From CAMCTV01 sp964420985 (GTDB taxonomy: Bacteria > Bacteroidota > Bacteroidia > Flavobacteriales_D > Sanyastnellaceae), in assembly GCA_964420985.1 (NCBI GenBank), contig CAYQUT010000046.1, positions 1 through 10,266 on the forward strand: DNA of 10,266 nt, read 5' to 3'. The notes beneath the pieces were generated by a model. The model worked only from the letters and a program-made list of their open reading frames with translations, was not told the origin of the DNA and did not search any database. How positions within the stretch are numbered: the first letter of the stretch is position 1; each line of letters opens with the position of its first letter. Made by a program: the position numbers and the translations under genes. This document shows positions 5,198 to 10,266 of the stretch, in pieces.

Positions 5198-7027
5198 CTA
5201 TCGCTCAATAACCAATCTTACCACCTGTTGACCTACCATCACTGAATAAATACCAGAAGCCAGGCCACTGACATCAATAGTGAAATTGTGCAATGCACTG
5301 CCTTTGTGTGTCAACACCTTTTCCCCTATGTTGTTGAAAACGACGATTTGGTCTTCTTGGTTTAGACCACTTGTATTTAAAACGATGTAATCATTGGCTG
5401 GATTGGGAAATAATGTCAAATCTACCTTTGCTGATTCAGATACATTGGTTTCAAAACAATTGACCGTTTGAAGAAATTCGAAATTAATCAAAGCTTCATT
5501 TTCAACCATATTTAAAAATCCATTTTGTTCAAGCCCATTGGCCGAAAAAGAATAATCCAAATAGGTCAACCCCATGAGGCTGTCTACCAGCTCTATGCTT
5601 ACCTGATAACAGGTCAACGGGGATGACAAACATAAAGAATCTTCCCAAAGAGGAAATTCATCGGAAATACCTTGCATGCCGCTGGCCAATTCATTTCCCG
5701 ACCCATCTATAACAGACCAAATCAAGGTATCCATATTGAATACTGGGGGAACATTCAAATAAGTTGCTGTTGTACTCCAAGACAACCATGATCCAGAACA
5801 GGTATCGCTTGGCAAATTTTGACAATCACTATTGAAACCCAATTGCAACAATCGTCCATTGCAAACACCCGTTGTGTACTGTTCATTGCTGATGATGACC
5901 AAAGGTTCAATAACGTCGACGATAAAATTTGAATCCGCTACCGCACCCTCAGAACAAATATCTAGAAAGTAACAACCATCCATCCAACAATCATAAAAAT
6001 CAAAAACAGGTTGATTGGGTGTGAAATTCACTTGCCCTTCATTGACCACATTGCCTTCCTCATTGGTTATTGTATAATACAACATCTCAGTACCCCCTAA
6101 ATCCGGCACACTGGTGAACCCCATGAATACCGGCTGACAAACCTCGCACGCTACGGTGACTGTATCATAAAAGGTGATGGGGCAATCTGCACAACCTCCC
6201 ATGGTACACCCCTCCCATCCCGTTGGGTGATAAATAGCCAAAATAGTGTGTTGGCCATTGGTTAAAAAATAAGTCATATCCGCCGTAGGAGTAGAAAAAG
6301 CAAAACCATCCACTTGCCAATCCACAGAGCCTGGAGCTGGGGTGTCAAAATGGATGTAATATTCCTGACAAGTCAGCGTATCGAAAACCAATTGGGTAGG
6401 ACAAAGTTGTGTAGTATTACAATCTACATTGACAGGCAAAACCAGTGTATATTCCGGACCGCACCCAGCCGCATCTACCATTGCAATAACGTTATAAATA
6501 CCATCTTGGGCATATGTATGTTGCTGATACGTACCTATTGGATCATTGGAAACATCACCAAAATCCCAACTAACGTTACCAACATAAGCGGGGACATAAA
6601 AGTCATACGAATCGCAATCGATCATTTGCGATTGAATCTGATTGGGACAACCGATGGTTGAGCAAAAAGTTGCATTGATTAATGTCCCATTGACATCATA
6701 GGACATGAATTGCAGTGGCCATCCAAAAGCGTACACTTGAAAATCAAAAGCACCAGTCTGAGGAGCACCAGCCATATCAATGGTAATGGACAGATTGCAA
6801 CCCGCCGTCATACACAATGTATCCCAATGTTCTGTTTGCAGATTATCAAACTGAACAGATCCGCTACCAATGCTCAAGTTGGCGGCTGTCACATTGTAAA
6901 AGAGACCTGTGGGTCCACCAGCAGTTACATTGGATTGAAAATGTAGAACATAGTCGATGCAGTCTTGACCAATTGAAATAAAACGCATCAACCCAAAAGC
7001 AACCATTAAAACCAAAGATCTATTCAT
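5198..7027 (-). CDS. Secreted PKD-like protein with a C-terminal T9SS sorting domain
   Basis: A 609-residue protein. Residues 1-21 look like a signal peptide (LVLMVAFGLMRFISIGQ). A PKD-like fold at about 140-195 shows VSWDFGDVSNDPIGTY followed by HTYAQDGIYNVIAMV. The final ~75 residues are a type A T9SS sorting domain: LFPNPANDYIVLNTSG (from Leu539), IVVFNNIGEKVLT, IDVSGLASGIYSVMV and VRLVIER. It should cross the inner membrane by Sec and the outer membrane by the Por machinery, where this domain is normally removed. The middle is rich in paired cysteines (for example CTMGGCADC and CEVC), suggesting disulfide-bonded extracellular modules. No catalytic domain is recognised, so adhesion or binding is only a guess. 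The ATG at 7027 is supported by the signal peptide. It precedes the TonB receptor by 83 bp on the same strand. Confidence 0.88.
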   Translation of the reverse strand: MNRSLVLMVAFGLMRFISIGQDCIDYVLHFQSNVTAGGPTGLFYNVTAANLSIGSGSVQFDNLQTEHWDTLCMTAGCNLSITIDMAGAPQTGAFDFQVYAFGWPLQFMSYDVNGTLINATFCSTIGCPNQIQSQMIDCDSYDFYVPAYVGNVSWDFGDVSNDPIGTYQQHTYAQDGIYNVIAMVDAAGCGPEYTLVLPVNVDCNTTQLCPTQLVFDTLTCQEYYIHFDTPAPGSVDWQVDGFAFSTPTADMTYFLTNGQHTILAIYHPTGWEGCTMGGCADCPITFYDTVTVACEVCQPVFMGFTSVPDLGGTEMLYYTITNEEGNVVNEGQVNFTPNQPVFDFYDCWMDGCYFLDICSEGAVADSNFIVDVIEPLVIISNEQYTTGVCNGRLLQLGFNSDCQNLPSDTCSGSWLSWSTTATYLNVPPVFNMDTLIWSVIDGSGNELASGMQGISDEFPLWEDSLCLSSPLTCYQVSIELVDSLMGLTYLDYSFSANGLEQNGFLNMVENEALINFEFLQTVNCFETNVSESAKVDLTLFPNPANDYIVLNTSGLNQEDQIVVFNNIGEKVLTHKGSALHNFTIDVSGLASGIYSVMVGQQVVRLVIER

Positions 7028-7049
7028 TGAAAAAAATTAAAAAATTTAC

Positions 7050-7093
7050 TTTACTCAATACACTGAGTAAAATTACTCAATCCTTTGTGTAAA
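7050..7093. repeat. Two tandem 22-bp dyads upstream of the T9SS protein (putative operator)
   Basis: The first dyad (7050-7071) has perfect 8-bp arms TTTACTCA and TGAGTAAA separated by 6 bp. The second (7072-7093) directly abuts it and has the same 8-6-8 layout with arms ATTACTCA and TGTGTAAA (two mismatches when paired). TTACTCAAT therefore recurs exactly 22 bp apart (7051-7059 and 7073-7081), two helical turns. The pair ends 23 bp upstream of the start codon at 7027. Two dimeric regulators bound side by side is the simplest reading; an RNA hairpin ahead of the T-rich leader is an alternative. Confidence 0.6.
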
Positions 7094-7105
7094 TTGAAAA
7101 TAAAA

Positions 7106-7194
7106 GCAGCGACCCCCTACCCCAGATAGTAGTGGATAGCCCGCAGGGCCGCGCAGCGGACCGAGGACTAGGAACGGATAGCTGGAACAGGTCC
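7106..7194. repeat. G+C-rich structured intergenic element, possible dispersed repeat
   Basis: Eighty-nine bases at about 65% G+C (hand count) stand out in an A/T-rich intergenic region. GGATAGC occurs twice (7134-7140, 7176-7182). Several pairings are possible: GACC (7111-7114) with GGTC (7190-7193), CCAG (7122-7125) with CTGG (7182-7185), and a central hairpin CCGC-GCA-GCGG (7149-7159) extendable to 7146-7162 across one G.A mismatch. There is no open reading frame of note. I recall very similar intergenic sequences in Flavobacteriia genomes, but this is unverified memory. It ends exactly at the A9 tract of the icd terminator. Confidence 0.5.
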
Positions 7195-7228
7195 AAAAAA
7201 AAAGCTGCCCTGAAGGACAGCTCTTTTG
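7195..7228 (-). terminator. Intrinsic terminator of icd
   Basis: On the minus strand AGCTGTCC (7215-7222) pairs with GGGCAGCT (7203-7210) around a TTCA loop, with one G.U pair. The stem can extend using flanking A and T residues, and nine T residues (7195-7203) end it. It begins 17-23 bp past the icd stop codon and is the most convincing terminator in the window. Confidence 0.85.
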
Positions 7229-7244
7229 ATCTATTTTACAACGA

Positions 7245-8471
7245 TTAGGCCATTTTGGCTTTCAACGCTTCATCAATTACATCCAAGAAATCTTCCGTGT
7301 ACAAATAATGTTCTGGTTGTACTTTATCACCATGGATGCAAACGGCTAAGTCTTTGGTCATCTTTCCCGATTCCACTACTTCAACACAAACTTGCTCTAA
7401 TGTTTTGGCAAAGCGAATCAAGTCCTCATTTCCGTCCAACTTTCCTCGGAAAGCCAAACCTTGCGTCCAAGCAAATATGGAAGCGATGGGATTGGTAGAT
7501 GTCTTTTTTCCTTGTTGGTGTTGGCGGTAGTGACGGGTTACTGTACCGTGTGCGGCTTCCGCTTCCATGGTTTTACCATCTGGGGTGATCAGAGCAGAGG
7601 TCATCAATCCCAAAGAACCGAAACCTTGCGCCACGATATCAGATTGCACATCACCATCGTAGTTTTTACAAGCCCAAACAAAACCACCTTCACTCTTCAA
7701 ACAAAACGCTACCATGTCGTCAATCAAGCGGTGCTCGTAAGTGATGCCTGCAGCAGCAAATTGATCTTTGTATTCTTGCTCATACACCTCTTGAAAGATG
7801 TCTTTGAAACGACCATCGTAAGCTTTTAAAATGGTGTTTTTAGAAGAGAAATACAAGTTCCAATTGCGCATCAAAGCTTGGTTGAAGCAAGAACGGGCAA
7901 AACCGTAAATGCTCTCGTCAGTATTGTACATGGCCATGCCTACTCCATCGCCTTCATAGTTGTAAATATCCCAAGACTTTACTTCACCACCATCTTCTGG
8001 AGTAAAGGTCATGGTTAACTTACCTTTTCCTTTGATTACAGTATCTGTGGCGCGGTATTGATCCCCAAAAGCATGGCGGCCGATGTTAATCGGCTTGGTC
8101 CAACCGGGAACCAAGCGAGGGACATTGGAGCAAATGATGGGCTCACGAAAAACGGTACCTCCCACAATGTTACGAATGGTACCGTTGGGTGACTTCCACA
8201 TCTTTTTCAAACCAAATTCCTTAACACGCGCTTCATCAGGAGTGATGGTAGCGCATTTCACTGCGACATTGTACTTCAAAGTGGCTTCCGCAGCATCAAC
8301 AGTAACTTGGTCATCTGTTGCATCGCGATTTTCCATTCCCAAGTCAAAATACTTGATGTCTAATTCCAAGTAAGGGAAGATCAATTTGTCTTTGATACTT
8401 TTCCAAATGATTCGGGTCATTTCATCCCCGTCCATCTCAACGATGGGATTGGCCACTTTAATTTTACTCAT
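7245..8471 (-). CDS. icd: NADP-dependent isocitrate dehydrogenase, homodimeric animal-type
   Basis: A 408-residue enzyme converting isocitrate and NADP+ to 2-oxoglutarate, CO2 and NADPH in the TCA cycle. From the ATG at 8471 it begins MSKIKV and keeps register with human IDH1: the substrate arginines fall at Arg100, Arg109 and Arg132 (GTIRN, VFREP, GRHAFGDQ). Further on are Lys211 (SSKNTILK), Asp251/Asp252 (HRLIDDMVA), Asp274/Asp278 in the signature NYDGDVQSDIVAQGFGSLGL, and the NADP-selecting AHGTVTRHYR (His308, Arg313, His314). A GTG at 8474 would add one Met; the ATG is preferred because it matches the family start. It lies 22 bp after ndk with no clear promoter between, so cotranscription is likely, and a strong terminator follows. 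It belongs to the short homodimeric class common in eukaryotes and Bacteroidota, not the E. coli Icd class. Confidence 0.96.
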   Translation of the reverse strand: MSKIKVANPIVEMDGDEMTRIIWKSIKDKLIFPYLELDIKYFDLGMENRDATDDQVTVDAAEATLKYNVAVKCATITPDEARVKEFGLKKMWKSPNGTIRNIVGGTVFREPIICSNVPRLVPGWTKPINIGRHAFGDQYRATDTVIKGKGKLTMTFTPEDGGEVKSWDIYNYEGDGVGMAMYNTDESIYGFARSCFNQALMRNWNLYFSSKNTILKAYDGRFKDIFQEVYEQEYKDQFAAAGITYEHRLIDDMVAFCLKSEGGFVWACKNYDGDVQSDIVAQGFGSLGLMTSALITPDGKTMEAEAAHGTVTRHYRQHQQGKKTSTNPIASIFAWTQGLAFRGKLDGNEDLIRFAKTLEQVCVEVVESGKMTKDLAVCIHGDKVQPEHYLYTEDFLDVIDEALKAKMA

Positions 8472-8493
8472 CACAATGTTGTATTAAAAGTCA

Positions 8494-8910
8494 TTATGCT
8501 AATTCACGACCCGCGAAGAAGAAAGATCCTTCGATGGCTGCGTTCTCGTCTGAATCAGAACCATGTACAGCGTTAGCAGCAATGCTGGTAGCGAACATGG
8601 CACGGATGGTACCTGGCTCAGCTTTGGCTGGATCAGTAGCACCAATTAAATTGCGGAAACTTTCGACAGCGTTGTCCTTTTCCAAGATAGCCGCAACGAT
8701 TGGACCGCTGCTCATGTACTCGCACAACTCTCCGTAAAACGGACGCTCAGCATGTACTTCATAAAATTTTTGAGCATCTGCTAAGCTCAATTTTGTCCAT
8801 TTCATCGCCTTGATGCTGAAACCAGCTTCGATGATTTTGTCGATAATTTTTCCTGTGTTACCAGCAGCAGTAGCGTCTGGTTTGATCATGGTGAACGTTC
8901 TTTTTGACAT
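8494..8910 (-). CDS. ndk: Nucleoside diphosphate kinase
   Basis: A 138-residue protein of the usual bacterial NDK length. It transfers the gamma phosphate from ATP to other nucleoside diphosphates in the cytoplasm through a phosphohistidine intermediate. It begins TFTMIKPDA, keeping Lys10, and carries Tyr50 (KFYEVHAERPFYGELCEYM), Arg86 (FRNLIGATDPAKAEPGTIR), Thr92, Arg103, Asn113 and catalytic His116 in ANAVHGSDS. The ATG at 8910 is preceded by an A-rich leader (AAAAGAAAAAG) and a TAAATTTG box at 8931-8938. It is the first gene of a probable ndk-icd transcription unit and is divergent from rocD. Confidence 0.97.
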   Translation of the reverse strand: MSKRTFTMIKPDATAAGNTGKIIDKIIEAGFSIKAMKWTKLSLADAQKFYEVHAERPFYGELCEYMSSGPIVAAILEKDNAVESFRNLIGATDPAKAEPGTIRAMFATSIAANAVHGSDSDENAAIEGSFFFAGRELA

Positions 8911-8922
8911 CTTTTTCTTTTA

Positions 8923-8955
8923 TTGAGGTGCAAATTTACGAAGACATTACCTTTG
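8923..8955 (+). promoter_or_regulatory. Promoter of rocD, overlapping the ndk promoter
   Basis: TTG (8923-8925) is followed after 22 bp by TACCTTTG (8948-8955), an exact -7 box. Initiation near 8959-8962 gives a leader of about 12 nt before the ATG at 8973. The ndk -7 box (8931-8938) lies within this spacer on the opposite strand, so both polymerases cannot occupy the site together. Confidence 0.65.
8931..8938 (-). promoter_or_regulatory. -7 box of the ndk-icd promoter
   Basis: TAAATTTG on the minus strand is an exact TAnnTTTG match, giving a start near 8926-8928 and a leader of about 17 nt. A good -33 TTG is not evident; TTTTC at 8957-8961 (minus strand) is the nearest candidate. That stretch lies just past the divergent rocD -7 box. 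Confidence 0.55.
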
Positions 8956-8972
8956 CGAAAAATGAAATTGCA

Positions 8973-10208
8973 ATGAATCCAACTGAAATGACCAGTCAAT
9001 TGGCCATGGATTGGGAAAACCAATATGGCGCGCACAATTATCACCCCCTTCCTGTTGTTCTGGACAAAGGAGATGGAGTGCATGTTTGGGATGTCGAGGG
9101 AAAGAAATATTTGGATTTTCTTTCGGCCTACTCTGCCGTCAATCAAGGGCATTGCCATCCGAGAATCATCTCAAAATTTATTGAACAAGCCCAAAAACTA
9201 ACCCTGACTTCACGTGCTTTTTACAACAGCCAGTTGGGTGTTTACGAAAAATACATCACTGATTTTTTTGGATACGATAAGGTATTGCCCATGAATACCG
9301 GTGTTGAGGGAGGAGAGACGGCTGTGAAATTGGCGCGCAAGTGGGGGTATACTGTGAAAGGTATTCCTGACAATGAAGCGCAATTGGTTTTTGTTGATGG
9401 AAATTTTTGGGGAAGGACGCTGGCCGCTATTAGTTCGAGCAATGATCCCAGCAGCTATGCGGGTTTTGGTCCCTACATGACAGGGTATTTACGAATTCCA
9501 TACAACGATTTGGCAGCCTTAGAAGAGGTTTTGAAAAACAACCCCAACGTTGCGGGTTTCATGTTTGAACCGATTCAAGGTGAGGCTGGTGTTGTAGTGC
9601 CCCATGAGGGATACCTGAAAGGGGTGCGTGACTTGTGTACCAAATATAATGTCTTGATGATTGCGGATGAGGTTCAGACTGGATTGGCCAGAACTGGACG
9701 CATGTTGGCTTGTGACCATGAGGGTGTTAAACCTGATATTTTGATATTAGGTAAAGCCTTGTCCGGTGGCACAATGCCAGTGAGTGCAGTGTTGGCCAAT
9801 GATGAAATTATGTTGACCATCAAGCCAGGTGAGCATGGATCAACCTACGGAGGAAATCCATTGGCATGTGTCGTTGCGATGGAAGCGCTACAAGTTTTGA
9901 AGGACGAACAAATGGCAGAGAATGCTGAAAAACTAGGTCAACAATTTCGTACAGCGATGCAGGCCTTGATAGCCAAAACCGATAAAGTGGTATTGGTTCG
10001 TGGAAAAGGACTTTTGAATGCCATTGTTATTAATGACAACGAAGATTCACATGCGGCTTGGGACATCTGTGTGAAGATGGCGGAATTGGGATTATTGGCT
10101 AAACCAACTCACGGAAATATCATTCGTTTTGCCCCACCTTTGTGCATCACTGCTGAGCAGATGGAGGAAGCTGTTGGGATGATTGAGAAGGCCGTTTTGG
10201 GGAGTTAA
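8973..10208 (+). CDS. rocD: Ornithine aminotransferase (ornithine-oxo-acid transaminase)
   Basis: A 411-residue class III PLP aminotransferase that transfers the delta-amino group of L-ornithine to 2-oxoglutarate, giving glutamate-5-semialdehyde and glutamate, in arginine/proline metabolism. Family landmarks are FLSAYSAVNQGHCHPRI (residues 49-65), VLPMNTGVEGGETAVKLARKWGY with the PLP-phosphate loop (104-126), FEPIQGEAGVVVPHEGYL, Asp232 in IADEVQTGLARTG, Schiff-base Lys261 in LGKALSGGTMPVSAVL, and STYGGNPLAC. The ATG at 8973 is chosen because the longer reading from 8904 starts with TTG and runs through the promoter; the ATG at 8988 is a less likely alternative. The ATGGATTGGGAAAACCAATA start (MDWENQYGAHNYHPLPVVL) matches ornithine aminotransferases rather than acetylornithine enzymes. 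No arginase gene is in view. An 8-bp tandem repeat begins five bases after the stop codon. Confidence 0.94.
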   Translation: MNPTEMTSQLAMDWENQYGAHNYHPLPVVLDKGDGVHVWDVEGKKYLDFLSAYSAVNQGHCHPRIISKFIEQAQKLTLTSRAFYNSQLGVYEKYITDFFGYDKVLPMNTGVEGGETAVKLARKWGYTVKGIPDNEAQLVFVDGNFWGRTLAAISSSNDPSSYAGFGPYMTGYLRIPYNDLAALEEVLKNNPNVAGFMFEPIQGEAGVVVPHEGYLKGVRDLCTKYNVLMIADEVQTGLARTGRMLACDHEGVKPDILILGKALSGGTMPVSAVLANDEIMLTIKPGEHGSTYGGNPLACVVAMEALQVLKDEQMAENAEKLGQQFRTAMQALIAKTDKVVLVRGKGLLNAIVINDNEDSHAAWDICVKMAELGLLAKPTHGNIIRFAPPLCITAEQMEEAVGMIEKAVLGS

Positions 10209-10212
10209 TGCG

Positions 10213-10266
10213 ATGAAGGGATGAAGGGATGAAGGGATGAAGGGATGAAGGGATGAAGGGATGAAG
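10213..10266 (+). repeat. 8-bp tandem repeat (ATGAAGGG), truncated by the window edge
   Basis: The unit ATGAAGGG is repeated without error six full times plus six bases, and the array continues past the window. It starts five bases after the rocD TAA. The unit is not a multiple of three, and every frame closes quickly (ATG AAG GGA TGA), so it is non-coding. Except for one T per unit the plus strand is purine. No terminator for rocD is visible before it. Confidence 0.95.

Noticed and set aside
6314..6661. 115-codon open frame on the plus strand inside the T9SS gene
   Set aside because: It is antisense to a gene with clear domains, has no recognisable protein features, and no promoter box precedes it.
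2928..7027. SusC/SusD polysaccharide utilisation locus
   Set aside because: The receptor lacks the SusC-type N-terminal domain, the neighbouring secreted protein is a PKD/T9SS protein and not a SusD lipoprotein, and no glycoside hydrolase is present.
7461..7829. 122-codon open frame on the plus strand inside icd
   Set aside because: It is antisense to a highly conserved enzyme; its low-complexity composition reflects the codon pattern of the opposite strand.
8904..8972. N-terminal extension of ornithine aminotransferase from a TTG at 8904
   Set aside because: The extension overlaps the ndk start and both divergent promoters and has no counterpart in the family; the ATG at 8973 fits the family and the promoter.
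10213..10266. CRISPR-like direct repeats
   Set aside because: The units are 8 bp, contiguous and without spacers, so this is a simple tandem repeat.

Overview
The window looks like chromosomal DNA from a member of the Bacteroidota, most likely the Flavobacteriales or a close relative. Four lines of evidence support this: (1) a large secreted protein ending in a type IX secretion (T9SS, Por) sorting domain; (2) repeated promoter cores of the Bacteroidota type (TAnnTTTG at -7 with TTG/TTTG about 17-23 bp upstream), short A/T-rich leaders and no strong Shine-Dalgarno sequences; (3) the gene order rpsU - xerC - tRNA-Thr, which in this phylum usually leads into the tRNA/tuf/rpo region; (4) an animal-type homodimeric NADP isocitrate dehydrogenase. 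No phage, plasmid, transposase, CRISPR or defence gene is visible. The left edge cuts a tRNA and the right edge lies inside a tandem repeat, so both edges may be contig ends.

Layout, left to right. 1-1597 (minus strand): partial tRNA-Thr(UGU) with its own promoter, the tyrosine recombinase XerC, ribosomal protein bS21 (rpsU) and a short pterin-4a-carbinolamine dehydratase. 1688-2371 (plus): a cytoplasmic SH3b-NlpC/P60 peptidoglycan-fragment endopeptidase. 2377-2886 (minus): a DUF1761 membrane protein, convergent with the peptidase, whose likely terminator lies inside the peptidase coding sequence. 2928-7027 (minus): a FecA-like TonB-dependent receptor, preceded by a PKD/T9SS secreted protein. 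7028-7244: a 217-bp non-coding gap holding two tandem 22-bp dyads, a G+C-rich structured element and a strong icd terminator. 7245-8910 (minus): ndk then icd, 22 bp apart and probably cotranscribed. 8973-10208 (plus): ornithine aminotransferase (rocD), divergent from ndk through overlapping promoters. 10213-10266: an 8-bp tandem repeat running off the window.

Most genes are housekeeping: chromosome-dimer resolution, translation, pterin recycling, wall-fragment recycling, the TCA cycle, nucleotide balance and arginine/ornithine catabolism. The outward-facing part is the pair of envelope genes (T9SS cargo and TonB receptor). I do not see a clear new multi-gene system. The least explained signals are non-coding: the tandem dyads with the adjacent G+C-rich element upstream of the T9SS protein, and several compact promoter/terminator arrangements. 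The coding oddity is a carbinolamine dehydratase lacking its usual third active-site histidine.
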